64,000 nt of DNA from Azospirillum sp. 51_20 (GCA_001917175.1 MNTV01000019.1:41584-105583); one strand, 5' to 3'. Shown: positions 49,480 to 59,430, numbered from the stretch's first letter. Notes: generated by a model from the letters alone, not told the origin. A program made the numbers and translations.

Positions 49480-51941
49480 AGTTAGTTATCGTAGAATCTC
49501 CGGCCAAAGCCAAAACCATCAACAAATACCTCGGTTCCGACTACAAGGTGCTCGCGAGCTTCGGACACATCCGCGATCTGCCGAGCAAAGACGGTTCCGT
49601 ACAGCCGGATCACGATTTTGCCATGAGCTGGGAACTGAGTCCGGGCGGCAAAAAACGCTTAAACGACATCATCACGGCGGTTAAAGACGCCGACACCATT
49701 ATCCTCGCCTCCGACCCGGACAGGGAAGGAGAAGCGATTGCCTGGCACATTCTGGAAGAACTGAAAGCCCGCGGCAAAATCAAAGACAAAAAAATAGAAC
49801 GTGTCGTCTTTCACGAAATCACCAAATCGGCGGTAACCGAAGCCATCAAAAACCCGCGTCAGATTGACGACAATCTGGTTTCCGCCTATATGGCGCGGCG
49901 CGCGCTCGACTATCTGGTAGGCTTCAACCTGTCGCCGGTTTTGTGGCGCAAGCTGCCGGGGTCGAAATCCGCCGGCCGGGTACAGTCGGTTGCGCTTCGC
50001 CTGATCTGTGAGCGGGAAATTGAAATCGAAAACTTCAAACCCGAAGAATACTGGACGATCGACGCCGAACTGTTTACCTCCAAACAGGCGCTGATCAAAT
50101 CTCGGCTGATCGTGCTTGACGGCAAAAAACTCGAAAAGTTCGACATCAATACGGAAGAAAAGGCGCTCGCCGCCAAGGCCAAAATCGAAGCGCAGGAATT
50201 TGCGGTGGCAAACGTCGAACGCAAAAAGGCCAACCGCTATCCGGCAGCGCCGTTCACAACCTCTACCCTGCAACAGGAAGCCGCCCGCAAACTGCGTTTT
50301 TCCGCCAAGAAAACCATGCAGATTGCGCAAAAGCTATATGAAGACGGTTTGATCACTTATATGCGTACCGACGCCGTCAACCTCTCCAAAGAAGCAATCG
50401 CCGCCTGCCGCGACGTCATCGTCAAGTATTTCGGCGACGAGTATCTGCCGAAAGCGCCGAAAGAATACAAAACCAAATCCAAAAACGCGCAGGAAGCGCA
50501 CGAGGCGATCAGACCTTCGGACGTCACCAACACGCCGAAAAAGATGGAAGCCAAGCTTGACAACGACGCCCACCGCCTTTACGAACTGATCTGGAAACGT
50601 ACGGTCGCCTGCCAGATGAACCCGGCGGTGCTTGACAAAGTCAGCATCGATTCAACTTCCGCCGACGGACAGATCACGCTGCGCGCCAACGGCCAGGTTA
50701 TTGCTTTTGACGGCTTTTTGAAGCTTTATCAGGAAAGTTTTGACGACGAAGAGGAAAACGACGAAAACCGCATCCTGCCGAACGTCGAACCGGGCGAAAA
50801 GGAAACCAAGGGCGAAATCTTTACCGACCAGCACTTTACCGCGCCGCCGCCGCGCTTTACCGAAGCCAGTCTGGTCAAAAAACTGGAAGAACTGGGCATC
50901 GGCCGGCCGTCCACTTATGCGACCATCATCGCCGTCTTGCAGGAACGCAAATACGTCAAGGTGGAAAAACTGCGCTTTATCCCCGAAGAACGCGGACGAA
51001 TCGTCACCGCATTTCTTGAAAATTTCTTCCATAAATACGTCGAATATGACTTTACCGCACAGATGGAAGAATTCCTCGACGACATTTCCGCCGGGGAAAT
51101 GGAATGGCGCAAGCTGCTGACCGGTTTCTGGGCCAAATTTATCAAAAACATCGACGCCGTCACGCCGCTGCAGATGAGCGAAGTGATCGACAAGATCGAC
51201 GAAGTGCTGGCCAAACACCTGTTCCCCGAACGGGAAGACGGCAGCGATCCGCGCAGCTGTCCGGAATGCAAAACCGGCCGTCTCGGCATCAAGTTCGGCA
51301 AATTCGGCGCTTTCATCGGCTGCTCGAACTATCCGGAATGCAAATACACCCAGCAGCTGGTTGACACTACCGCCGAAGAGGAAGCTGCCGCCGCCAACGC
51401 GGCCACCAGAGCTCCCAACCCGGAAGACAGGGTTCTGGGCGAGATGAACGAACAGAAGATATATCTCAAAAAAGGCCCTTACGGACATTATGTCCAGCTC
51501 GGCGAAGACGACCCCAAAGGCAAAGTCAAGCCCAGACGCTGCTCGCTGCCCAAAGGGATTACACCGGAAGAAATTACGCCTGAACAGGCGCAGATTTTGC
51601 TTTCCCTGCCCCGCCAGCTCGGCAACGGCATTGAGGTCAACATCGGCAAATTCGGCACCTATCTGAAACAGGGCAACAAGTCCAAATCGCTTTACGGCAA
51701 CGACACCGTCTTTTCCATCACTTTGGAACGGGCAGAAGAGCTGTTGAAAGGCGCCGCCGAAAAAACGCCGGCGAAAGTAATCGGCACCCACCCGGAAAGC
51801 AAACTCGAAATCACACTTAACAACGGGCGCTACGGTCCCTATCTGAAATGCGGCAAGACCAATTACGCCCTGCCGAAAGAGTTCAAAGACAAGGAACCGA
51901 CGCTGGAAGACGCGGTTAAAATCATCGCTGCCAAAAAATAG
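49476..51941 (+). CDS. topA: DNA topoisomerase I
   Basis: 821 residues. TOPRIM domain (VIVESPAKAKTINKYLG, SDPDREGEAIAWHI with the DxDxE acids), active-site Tyr in TYMRTDAVNLS, a C4 zinc-finger unit CPECKTGRLGIKFGKFGAFIGCSNYPEC near 590-620, and a C-terminal repeat region of GxxGPYLKxG type. It relaxes negative supercoils. Third gene of plsY-dprA-topA, the last before a terminator. Confidence 0.98.
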   Translation: MKLVIVESPAKAKTINKYLGSDYKVLASFGHIRDLPSKDGSVQPDHDFAMSWELSPGGKKRLNDIITAVKDADTIILASDPDREGEAIAWHILEELKARGKIKDKKIERVVFHEITKSAVTEAIKNPRQIDDNLVSAYMARRALDYLVGFNLSPVLWRKLPGSKSAGRVQSVALRLICEREIEIENFKPEEYWTIDAELFTSKQALIKSRLIVLDGKKLEKFDINTEEKALAAKAKIEAQEFAVANVERKKANRYPAAPFTTSTLQQEAARKLRFSAKKTMQIAQKLYEDGLITYMRTDAVNLSKEAIAACRDVIVKYFGDEYLPKAPKEYKTKSKNAQEAHEAIRPSDVTNTPKKMEAKLDNDAHRLYELIWKRTVACQMNPAVLDKVSIDSTSADGQITLRANGQVIAFDGFLKLYQESFDDEEENDENRILPNVEPGEKETKGEIFTDQHFTAPPPRFTEASLVKKLEELGIGRPSTYATIIAVLQERKYVKVEKLRFIPEERGRIVTAFLENFFHKYVEYDFTAQMEEFLDDISAGEMEWRKLLTGFWAKFIKNIDAVTPLQMSEVIDKIDEVLAKHLFPEREDGSDPRSCPECKTGRLGIKFGKFGAFIGCSNYPECKYTQQLVDTTAEEEAAAANAATRAPNPEDRVLGEMNEQKIYLKKGPYGHYVQLGEDDPKGKVKPRRCSLPKGITPEEITPEQAQILLSLPRQLGNGIEVNIGKFGTYLKQGNKSKSLYGNDTVFSITLERAEELLKGAAEKTPAKVIGTHPESKLEITLNNGRYGPYLKCGKTNYALPKEFKDKEPTLEDAVKIIAAKK

Positions 51942-51963
51942 CGCCGACGGCTTTACGAAAAAC

Positions 51964-51999
51964 AAAAAAATCTTTCTCCCCGACGGAGGAAGATTTTTT
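51964..51999 (+). terminator. Terminator of plsY-dprA-topA
   Basis: Stem AATCTTTCTCC / GGAGGAAGATT (one G-U) flanked by A7 and T7; 22 bp after topA. Confidence 0.9.
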
Positions 52000-52270
52000 T
52001 ATCATGTTTCCTACAGTTTCTCCCGGTTTACCGGGCACTGAATGTCTGGCTGCCGAACAACACCGCTTATCGCTTTTAATCTTGATCAAACTACTACATA
52101 TTCGCAGCCGTTTCCGTCTCATGTTCACCGGCCGTTTTAGCCCGGTTATTTCTCCGACCGCGTTTTATAAAAAAGAAAAAGACGGGAACATTTACCGAAA
52201 GAAAAAACGGCCGATATCCCCGCTGCTGCCGCGGCCGTTATCCTTTCAATCGTCCCCGTTGGATTTAAAC

Positions 52271-52405
52271 GATCAATTTTTTGTTATACATCAACAGGTT
52301 AGCATCAGATTTTTCTGATTAAAAAAATTGTTCCTAAAAATAACAAGTTAGATGACTTTTATAAAAAAAGATGATATAGTGCTTTTGTATAACAAAAAAT
52401 TGATC
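52271..52405. repeat. 20-bp perfect inverted repeat bracketing 95 bp
   Basis: Arms at 52271-52290 and 52386-52405, perfect complement, begin with GATCAATTTTTTG. The interior is very AT-rich. No target-site duplication is seen outside the arms (AAAC / CTTT). The layout could be a miniature inverted-repeat element, or a long hairpin RNA. Part of the arm (TTTTTGTTATA) recurs at 52409-52418. Confidence 0.75.
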
Positions 52406-52434
52406 CTTTTTTTGTTATAGTTATTCTCAAAAGG

Positions 52435-52471
52435 AAAACGGTTGCAAATCAACAGATTGCAGCCGTTTTTT
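52435..52471 (+). terminator. Strong orphan terminator-like hairpin
   Basis: A 13-bp stem AAAACGGTTGCAA / TTGCAGCCGTTTT (one G-U), loop ATCAACAGA, followed by T6. No gene ends just before it: topA already has its own terminator. It suggests a short transcript starting in the inverted-repeat region. Confidence 0.75.
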
Positions 52472-52504
52472 CAAGTCTTTCAGAAAAATTGTCAGCAAAA
52501 AAAC

Positions 52505-52712
52505 GAAGAGCGTTTTACCATAACAGAGTTGGTTTTACCATTGATCGGGAAATGAGCGGCAGAAACGGCAGTCAGATGCTTCGAATAGCAGAATGCTGCG
52601 GCATAAACGAAAAGTGCTTTATCGTAACTTTGCCGGCATTGCCGCCAACCGGGCAATCGGCAGCAGAAACGGCAGTCAGACGCTTTGCCGTCATGCTGCC
52701 GGCGCTCTGACC
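52505..52712. repeat. Degenerate tandem duplication, ~104-bp unit
   Basis: Two diverged copies meeting near 52609. Shared landmarks at the same offset: GAAGAGCGTTTTACC / GAAAAGTGCTTTATC and GCAGAAACGGCAGTCAGA(T/C)GCTT. Copy identity drops to about 60-70 percent elsewhere. No function apparent. Confidence 0.65.
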
Positions 52713-52725
52713 GGCAGGGGAAACG

Positions 52726-54186
52726 TCAGCGGGAAAGCCGCGCAATCGCTTTGGCCGCTTCTTCCAAGTCGTTCATCGGGATAATCCTGTCACCGATTTT
52801 CTGGCCGTTTTCGTGCCCTTTGCCGGCAATAACCAACATATCGCCTTCTCCCAAACGGGAAACGGCATAATTAATCGCTTCCACCCGGTCGCCGATTTCT
52901 GCGGCATCGGGACATTCGCACAAAATCTGCCGACGGATTTCCGCCGCGTCTTCGGTACGCGGATTGTCATCGGTCACCACCGCCCTGTCCGCCAGTTCGC
53001 GGGCTATTCTGCCCATGATCGGGCGCTTGAGCTTATCACGGTCGCCGCCGCAGCCGAAAACGACCCACAATTTGCCTGCCGTATGATGGCGCATGGTTTT
53101 CAGCACGTTTTCCAGCGCATCCGGCGTATGGGCATAATCGACGTAAACCGCAGCGCCGTTTGCCAGCCGGCCGGCCAGATCAAGACGGCCGGGCGCGCCT
53201 TTCAAATGCGGAAGACTGTCTATGATTTTGCCGGAAAAACCATGCATGGCAATCACCATGCCGACGGCGCAAAGCACGTTCATCGCCTGAAATTCGCCGA
53301 TCAACGGCAGTTCCAGCCGATACGGACGCCCTTCTATTTCCGTTTCCAGCGTTTGTCCCTCCGCATGCGGTACCCGCGACAATATTTTCAAATCGCTGCC
53401 GTTACGGCCGTAAGACATCACTTTAATTCCCCGGCGGCGGCAAATTTCCGCCAGTTCCGCAAATTCGGGAATGTCGGCGTTCAAAACCGCGGTTCCGTCA
53501 GTTTCCATTACCCGGGAAAAAAGCTCTTCCTTGGCCTTCAGATAATTTTCCATGGTCAGGTGATAGTCAAGGTGATCCTGGGTGAAGTTGGTAAAGCCGG
53601 CCGCTTTGATTTTCAAACCGTCCAGCCGGTATTGTTCAATGCCGATGCTTGAGGCCTCAAGCGAAACATAGTCGACGCCCCTGACCGCCAGATCGCGCAA
53701 AATCCGGTGCAAAGTCACGCTGTCCGGTGTGGTAAGCGTTTCCGCATTTTCCGCCACGTCGGAAACCACGCCGACAGTGCCGATGCTGGCCGCGGAATAG
53801 CCGAGTTTCTTCATCAGCTGGCGGGTAAAATCGGCAATTGAGGTCTTGCCGTTGGTTCCGGTAACGGCAGAAATATACGGCGGAACCGGTTTATAAAAAT
53901 TGGCCGCCGCCCGGGCAATATTTTGCCGCATATCACCGTCGGCCCTGACAAACAAAACTCCGTCAGCCGCCGGGGGAGTATAATCGCCGTCGTACAAAAC
54001 CGCGGCAGCGCCTTTTTCCAATGCGTCGGGAATAAATTTTCTGCCGTCGGAATTCTTTCCGTTAAGGGCTATAAACAACGCTCCCGGCACCGTTTTTCGC
54101 GAATCGAGTTCGACCGCGGAAATTTCCGCATCGCCGGAAAGCTTTTCCGCCAGCGGAACGCCCGCCAATATCTGACTGAGTAACAT
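52726..54186 (-). CDS. murE: UDP-MurNAc-tripeptide synthetase MurE
   Basis: 486 residues; adds the third amino acid, normally meso-diaminopimelate, to the peptidoglycan precursor. ATP loop AVTGTNGKTSI at about 110-120, ligase centre TNFTQDHLDYH, and DDNPRTED (the DNPR motif that selects meso-DAP). ATG 54186 has GAGG upstream. It stands outside the usual mur/fts cluster, flanked by non-coding repeats on one side and a hemolysin-III gene on the other. Confidence 0.97.
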   Translation of the reverse strand: MLLSQILAGVPLAEKLSGDAEISAVELDSRKTVPGALFIALNGKNSDGRKFIPDALEKGAAAVLYDGDYTPPAADGVLFVRADGDMRQNIARAAANFYKPVPPYISAVTGTNGKTSIADFTRQLMKKLGYSAASIGTVGVVSDVAENAETLTTPDSVTLHRILRDLAVRGVDYVSLEASSIGIEQYRLDGLKIKAAGFTNFTQDHLDYHLTMENYLKAKEELFSRVMETDGTAVLNADIPEFAELAEICRRRGIKVMSYGRNGSDLKILSRVPHAEGQTLETEIEGRPYRLELPLIGEFQAMNVLCAVGMVIAMHGFSGKIIDSLPHLKGAPGRLDLAGRLANGAAVYVDYAHTPDALENVLKTMRHHTAGKLWVVFGCGGDRDKLKRPIMGRIARELADRAVVTDDNPRTEDAAEIRRQILCECPDAAEIGDRVEAINYAVSRLGEGDMLVIAGKGHENGQKIGDRIIPMNDLEEAAKAIARLSR

Positions 54187-54388
54187 GACAAACCTCGCAT
54201 TTCATAAATTATGCCGACAGTATATCCGGCAAAACTTAGTTTTTTGTTAATCCGCCGCCCTTGATTTTCAATCTGTCCGTCTTATCTAATATCACGGTTG
54301 CGATTTCGGTTGAAAAAGCAAAAGATGCAAAAACAGATGCGATAAACAAACGAAAAAAACAAGAGAGCAAAAAAAGGAGTTTTTTAAC

Positions 54389-55045
54389 ATGCAGACATCA
54401 TCGGCTGTCCGTCCCTACACTTTCGGCGAGGAAGTATGCAACTGCGCCATCCACGGACTGGGGATCATTTTCAGCGTCGCCGGCCTGGCGGTTCTGGTCA
54501 GCCTGTCGTCAAAATACGGCGACCTTTGGACCGTCGCCTCCACCGCCGTGTTCGGCGTTTCGATGATTTTGCTCTACACGGCCTCCACCCTTTACCACGC
54601 CGTGCCCTATCCGCGGGTGAAAAAGGTTTTGAAAAAGTTTGACCACATCGCCATCTACTATCTGATCGCCGGCAGTTACACGCCCTTTTTGCTGGTCAAC
54701 ATGCGCGGGCCGGTCGGCTGGTCGGTTTTTGCCGTCATCTGGAGCCTGGCGCTCATCGGCACGGTTTTGAAAATCGTCACTTCCGGCAGCGGCACCAAAC
54801 TGTGGTCGATTTCGCTTTATCTGATCATGGGCTGGGCAATCATTTTCGTTTCCCGGCAGCTGTTTGCCGCAATCAGCGCCGTCAGCGCGCTGTTTCTCGT
54901 CCTCGGCGGCCTGTTTTACACTTTCGGCGTTTTCTTTTACGTTTGGAAAAGCAAAAAATACACCCATGCCGTCTGGCACCTGATGGTGCTTGCCGGCACG
55001 GTCATGCATTTTTTTGCCGTCCTCTACGCCTGCGTACTAGTTTGA
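54389..55045 (+). CDS. Hemolysin III/PAQR family membrane protein (TrhA-like)
   Basis: 218 residues with seven hydrophobic helices. PAQR/HlyIII hallmarks: the N-terminal GEEVCNCAIHGLG (acid/His), STLYHAVP with the conserved S..H region, FDHIAIYYLIAGSYTPF, and the C-terminal HAVWHLMVLAGTVMHFFAV with metal-binding histidines. It is linked to membrane homeostasis in E. coli. AGGAG precedes the ATG. Its 3' end overlaps the convergent lipoprotein gene by 9 bp. Confidence 0.94.
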   Translation: MQTSSAVRPYTFGEEVCNCAIHGLGIIFSVAGLAVLVSLSSKYGDLWTVASTAVFGVSMILLYTASTLYHAVPYPRVKKVLKKFDHIAIYYLIAGSYTPFLLVNMRGPVGWSVFAVIWSLALIGTVLKIVTSGSGTKLWSISLYLIMGWAIIFVSRQLFAAISAVSALFLVLGGLFYTFGVFFYVWKSKKYTHAVWHLMVLAGTVMHFFAVLYACVLV

Positions 55046-55417
55046 ACCGCCCGGCAGCAGTTTTCCCGCACAGTCGTCGCCGTTAAAATTGTAACCGGTG
55101 ACAACGCTGTTGTCGACGGTAAAGGAAATTTTGCAATACTCAATATTTTCCCCATCCGGGTTCGGACCGGGAAAATTCTGCCCGGAAATTGCCGGATAAT
55201 AAATCTGTTCGGAATAAACTTCCCGATCCCCTTCTCCGTCGTATTCAACATAAGTCAGAACCCTGGTGTCGGCGTCCAGCGTAAAGGTACTGTCCGGCAT
55301 TCCCCAGTTGTCCACCAGATGTTCTTCCGACACGCCGACCCAGCTTTCCAGCTGCTCATTATAGCCGGGGGTTGAGGAACAGGCGGTCAGAATAAAAGCG
55401 CACAATAAAACCAGCAT
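55037..55417 (-). CDS. Lipoprotein of unknown function
   Basis: 126 residues. Type II signal peptide MLVLLCAFILTAC with Cys13 as lipidation site. The mature part resembles small outer-membrane lipoproteins in which a SmpA/OmlA-like WGxPD segment occurs: WVGVSEEHLVDNWGMPDSTF. Two further Cys (YCKIS, DDCAG) may form a disulfide. No role can be assigned. It convergently overlaps the hemolysin-III gene and lies 60 bp downstream of hflX on the same strand. Confidence 0.78.
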   Translation of the reverse strand: MLVLLCAFILTACSSTPGYNEQLESWVGVSEEHLVDNWGMPDSTFTLDADTRVLTYVEYDGEGDREVYSEQIYYPAISGQNFPGPNPDGENIEYCKISFTVDNSVVTGYNFNGDDCAGKLLPGGSN

Positions 55418-55477
55418 ATCGTTTCTCCCGTATCAAATAAACGTTTCCGCATTGATATAGGAGCAAAAAAAAGTTTT

Positions 55478-56758
55478 TCAATCGGCCGCGTTTTTCAACA
55501 GCGCGGTCAGCCGGCTCTGCGCGGCCGCGTCCAAACGCACCGACATTTTCAAAAATTCTTCTCCCGGCAGGCAGGACAGGACTTCGCCGTTACGATGCAG
55601 CCAGGAAATGGTTTTGCCGTCGGAAGACGGTATATTCACGTCAATAACCGCGCTGCCGGCCGCCAAAACGTCGTCCAGCTTCCGCAAAAGTTCTTTGCAG
55701 CCTTCTCCCGTCAGTGCCGACGCTTTCACCGCATTGGCGGAAGGGGCGGCAAAAGACGGCGCCAGATCAATTTTATTGTAAACTTCCAGATAGTTTGGCT
55801 GATGCTCAATCTTGTCCAGCCCCAGACCGGCCAGCACCGTCAACACGTCCCGCCGCTGCTGCTTGCAACCGGGGTTGGCGGCGTCCAGCACCTGAACCAC
55901 GACGTCGGCTTCCAGCACTTCTTCCAGCGTGGCGCGAAAGGCCATTACCAACTCATGCGGCAGATCGGAAATGAAACCGACCGTATCGGAAAGAATGACT
56001 TCCCGTCCCGAAGGCAGCGTCAGCCGCCGCATGGTGGTATCCAAAGTGGCAAACAGCAGATTTTCGGCAAAAACGCCGGCTCTGGTCAGGCGGTTGAACA
56101 ATGTGGACTTGCCGGTGTTGGTATAGCCGACCAGTGCCACCACCGGATACGGCACCCGCTTTCGCGCCGTACGCTGAAGGCCGCGGGTTTGTCTGATTTT
56201 TTCCAGCGCTTTTTTGATTTTGGTGATTTTCTCGTCGATAATGCGGCGGTCAAGTTCAATCTGGGTTTCGCCGGGACCGCCGAGGAAGCCGGCACCGCCG
56301 CGCTGACGTTCCAAGTGGGTCCAGCTGCGCACCAGCCGGCTGCGCTGATAGGTCAGATGTGCCAGTTCAACCTGCAGCGAACCTTCCCGGGTCTGTGCCC
56401 GTTCACCGAAAATTTCAAGGATCAACGCCGTGCGGTCAATCACTTTCAGATCAAGCGCCTTTTCCAGATTGCGCTGCTGGATCGGGGTCAGGGCAGCATC
56501 GACGATCAGCAGTTCGACCCCGCCGGCGGCGGCCGCTTCGCGAAAACGTCCGATCACCCCTTTGCCGAAATAAGCGTCGGGACGAATCTGCCGCAGCCGG
56601 ACAATTTCGGCAAATGCCACCTCCAGATTGATCGCCGCCGCCAGCCTGACGGTTTCCTCCAGCCGCTGCTCCGGATTAAGGGAAGCTTTTTCACCCGGCG
56701 TTTCCGGATAAACGATGCCGGTTTTTACCGCCGGAATTTCAAATATGTTTTCCGCCAA
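55478..56758 (-). CDS. hflX: GTPase HflX
   Basis: 426 residues; ribosome-splitting GTPase. N-terminal HflX domain with the Arg/Gly-rich linker GGAGFLGGPGETQIELDRR, then G1 GYTNTGKSTLFN, G3 DTVGFISDLPHEL and NKID near 315. It starts 3 bp after the hfq stop, so hfq and hflX are one unit as in many proteobacteria. Confidence 0.97.
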   Translation of the reverse strand: MAENIFEIPAVKTGIVYPETPGEKASLNPEQRLEETVRLAAAINLEVAFAEIVRLRQIRPDAYFGKGVIGRFREAAAAGGVELLIVDAALTPIQQRNLEKALDLKVIDRTALILEIFGERAQTREGSLQVELAHLTYQRSRLVRSWTHLERQRGGAGFLGGPGETQIELDRRIIDEKITKIKKALEKIRQTRGLQRTARKRVPYPVVALVGYTNTGKSTLFNRLTRAGVFAENLLFATLDTTMRRLTLPSGREVILSDTVGFISDLPHELVMAFRATLEEVLEADVVVQVLDAANPGCKQQRRDVLTVLAGLGLDKIEHQPNYLEVYNKIDLAPSFAAPSANAVKASALTGEGCKELLRKLDDVLAAGSAVIDVNIPSSDGKTISWLHRNGEVLSCLPGEEFLKMSVRLDAAAQSRLTALLKNAAD

Positions 56759-56761
56759 GAC

Positions 56762-56992
56762 TTACTCTTTGTCGGCTTTGGCGGCAATGTCAACCGCCAC
56801 CCCGGGCATGATGGTCGAAACCGCATGTTTGTAAATCAACTGGGTGTGTCCGTCGCGGCGCAACAGGATGGAGGCGTCGTCAAACCAGGTAATGACCCCT
56901 TGCAGCTTAACGCCGTTGATGAGGAAAACGGTTACTGCAATTTCGTTTTTCCGGATATCGCCTAAAAAATCTTCCTGAACTTTTTGTGACAT
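56762..56992 (-). CDS. hfq: RNA chaperone Hfq
   Basis: 76 residues; Sm1 [19 protein letters not shown] and Sm2 [10 protein letters not shown] are clear. Canonical proximal-face residues are nearly intact, with Gln8-like QEDF and the [14 protein letters not shown] strand. It pairs small RNAs with mRNAs. ATG 56992 (MSQKVQEDF) is the family start; the longer frame is an upstream extension. It precedes hflX. Confidence 0.96.
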   Translation of the reverse strand: MSQKVQEDFLGDIRKNEIAVTVFLINGVKLQGVITWFDDASILLRRDGHTQLIYKHAVSTIMPGVAVDIAAKADKE

Positions 56993-57087
56993 TGTCCTAT
57001 ATTCCTTTTTATTATTGTTTGTCGTTTGTCCGATTGTAACCCTATTTTGTAAAAATAGTAAAGAGTTGTTATGAAACAAGGGGATAA

Positions 57088-58446
57088 TTATGCAAAGATT
57101 TTTTCCGCCCGGCGAATTGACGACGGCGCAACAAAAAAGACCAACACGTCGCCTTCTTCCACCTGCTCGTCCGCCGCGGGTAAAAATCTCGTTTCTCCTT
57201 TGCGGATCAGGGCGCAGACACGGCTTTCCTCAGGCAGGCCGAGCTGTGCGAAAGTCGAACCGATCAAAGTCGAATTGCCGTCAACGGCGATTTCCCATAC
57301 CTCTCCCGACAACCCCAGCGTGCAGGCGTTGTTCAGCCGCACCTTGCGCAGTTCCTTCAAAATGGCGGAAATGGTAATGGTGGTACGGTCGATCAGGATA
57401 TTCTCGCCGACGTTGATCATCTGAGTGTTGGCCGAACGCGAATTGACCAGGGCAAAAGTGTTTTCCACCCCGTTTTTGCGGGCAATCATCGCGGCAATGA
57501 TATTGTCCTTGTCCTCGCCGGTGACCGCAACCGCCGCATCGGCGTCGGCAATGCCGGCTTCCGCAAGCACCACGTCGCTCATGACCGAACCGTTAAACAC
57601 CGCCGTGTTGTTCAGATGTTCCGCCAGACGGGCGGCGCTGCGCGGATCTTCGTCAATCACCCGGCAGCCGGCAATGCCGTCGTCTTCTTCCAGCGCTTCC
57701 GCCAGATATTCGGCAATCTGATCGCCGCCAAAAATAAGCACCCGTTCGTTGTCCTTGCGCTCAAGGCCGAAGGCGCGGATGACGTCTTCGACTTCGTCTG
57801 CCGCCGCCAGCAGGTTAATTTCGTCACCGGCATGGAAAGTGTCGTCGCTGCCGGGAATGAAACCGCGGCCGCTGCGGATGACGTTGACCACCGCAATATG
57901 CAGATCAGGCTCCGCCCGTTCCAGATGGTCAAGCGGAATTTGCAGCAGCGGCGACTTTTTCGGACAGCGGAAAGACAGCAGCATCAGCTTTTTGCCGGCA
58001 AACGGACAAATTCCGGAAATGCCCGGAAACTGAAGCACCCGTTTGATAGCGCCGGCAATTTCATATTCGGGGGAAACCGCCAGATCCACCGGAATGTCGT
58101 GGTCGCCGAACAAGCCGCCCCAGGCCGCCTTATGATACACCCGGGCGCTGATGCGCGCCACTTTGCGGGGAACATTAAACAGCGAATATGCCGCCTGGCA
58201 GGCAATCATGTTGACTTCGTCGCTTTCGGTTGCAGCGATCAGCAGGTCGCTTTTGCCGGCTTCGGCCTTTTGCAGCACGTCAGGATGGGCGACCGAACCC
58301 AAAACCGGCATCACGTCCCATTCGCGGGCGACTTCGTTTAACTTTCTTTCGTCTTCGTCAACCACGGCCACGTCGTTGTTGCCGCGGCTCAAATAGGCGA
58401 CGATGCTCTTGCCGACGCTGCCGGCGCCGCCGACGATGATTTTCAT
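57088..58446 (-). CDS. trkA: Trk system potassium uptake protein TrkA
   Basis: 452 residues with two RCK modules. The first begins [19 protein letters not shown] with GxGxxG NAD-binding and VDEDERKL; the second begins at about residue 228 with [17 protein letters not shown]. Each is followed by a TrkA-C domain. It gates TrkH/TrkG; no trkH is adjacent. It overlaps the dusB stop by 4 bp (ATGA). In many alphaproteobacteria ntrBC/ntrYX separate dusB and trkA; here they are directly joined. Confidence 0.96.
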   Translation of the reverse strand: MKIIVGGAGSVGKSIVAYLSRGNNDVAVVDEDERKLNEVAREWDVMPVLGSVAHPDVLQKAEAGKSDLLIAATESDEVNMIACQAAYSLFNVPRKVARISARVYHKAAWGGLFGDHDIPVDLAVSPEYEIAGAIKRVLQFPGISGICPFAGKKLMLLSFRCPKKSPLLQIPLDHLERAEPDLHIAVVNVIRSGRGFIPGSDDTFHAGDEINLLAAADEVEDVIRAFGLERKDNERVLIFGGDQIAEYLAEALEEDDGIAGCRVIDEDPRSAARLAEHLNNTAVFNGSVMSDVVLAEAGIADADAAVAVTGEDKDNIIAAMIARKNGVENTFALVNSRSANTQMINVGENILIDRTTITISAILKELRKVRLNNACTLGLSGEVWEIAVDGNSTLIGSTFAQLGLPEESRVCALIRKGETRFLPAADEQVEEGDVLVFFVAPSSIRRAEKIFA

Positions 58447-59426
58447 CTTTCTTCCTCCGTTATGTCTTTCTCCAAACCGTCAAAATAAGCTTCCGCCGCC
58501 GCAAACGCTTCTGCCAGACTGCCTATTTTCGTATACTGCTCGCGAAACCTTTTGGCATCGTGCAACCCTTTGCAGTACCAACAGACATATTTTCTCGAAA
58601 GCTGCAGCGCCGTCCGTTCGCCGTAATAATCGCACAAGCCGCGAATATGCCGGATCAGCACCGTTTTTATCGTTCCGGGTGCCGGCGTTTCCGGTTCTTT
58701 TCCGGTTTTTAAAAAGCGGTCAATATCCGCAATCAGCCATGGCGCGCCGAGAGCCGCGCGGCCGATCATCAGCCCGTCGGCGCCGGTATGGCGCAGAATT
58801 TTTGCCGCCGAAGCCGCGTCGGAAACGTCGCCGTTGGCAACCACCGGAATTTTAACCGCGTCTTTTACCGCGGCAACGATGTCCCAATCCGCCGTACCGG
58901 CATAAAAATCGCTGCGGGTACGGCCATGAACGGTCACGTAAGCAGCGCCGCTTTCCTCACACATGCGGGCAAATTCAACCGCGTTGACATGATCATGATC
59001 CCATCCCTTACGGAATTTCACGCTGACTTTAAGCGGGGTTGCTGCCACCGTCGTTTCGATGATTTTGGCCGCCAGCAGCGGATCTTTCATCAGTGCCGAA
59101 CCGGAATTGTTGTTGACGATTTTCCTTACCGGACAGCCCATGTTGATGTCCAGGCTGTGCGCCCCGAGGTCGGCCGCCAGTTTTGCCGCTTCGGCAAACA
59201 AAGCCGGATCGCCGCCGACCAGCTGCACGACCACCGGATAAGGCTCGTCGCGCACGTCCGCAATGCGGCAGGTTTTGGCGTTCTTGCGCTCCAGCGCATT
59301 AACCGCCACCATTTCGGAAACAATGTTGCCGCCGCCGAAAGATGCCGTCAATGCGCGGAACGGCCGGTCCGTTATACCGGCCATCGGCGCCAAAAATACC
59401 TGACTGTCAAAATCGAGTATTTTCAT
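58443..59426 (-). CDS. dusB: tRNA-dihydrouridine synthase DusB
   Basis: 327 residues; FMN-dependent TIM barrel reducing U to dihydrouridine in the tRNA D-loop. Diagnostic: LAPMAGITDRPFRAL, NMGCPVRKIVNNNSGSALMKDP, VTVHGRTRSDFY, GADGLMIGRAALGAPW. It starts 4 bp after the giant coiled-coil gene and is coupled to trkA. Confidence 0.97.
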   Translation of the reverse strand: MKILDFDSQVFLAPMAGITDRPFRALTASFGGGNIVSEMVAVNALERKNAKTCRIADVRDEPYPVVVQLVGGDPALFAEAAKLAADLGAHSLDINMGCPVRKIVNNNSGSALMKDPLLAAKIIETTVAATPLKVSVKFRKGWDHDHVNAVEFARMCEESGAAYVTVHGRTRSDFYAGTADWDIVAAVKDAVKIPVVANGDVSDAASAAKILRHTGADGLMIGRAALGAPWLIADIDRFLKTGKEPETPAPGTIKTVLIRHIRGLCDYYGERTALQLSRKYVCWYCKGLHDAKRFREQYTKIGSLAEAFAAAEAYFDGLEKDITEEER

Positions 59427-59430
59427 AAGA

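Larger units (their letters stand above)
51942..52725. other. 0.8-kb intergenic region with hairpins and repeats, no gene
   Basis: Lies between topA and the end of murE. Contents, left to right: topA terminator, ~270 bp unremarkable, a 20-bp inverted repeat enclosing 95 bp (52271-52405), an independent strong terminator hairpin (52435-52471), and a degenerate ~104-bp tandem duplication (52505-52712). Open frames are short and follow the repeats. A small RNA locus is possible. Confidence 0.5.
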
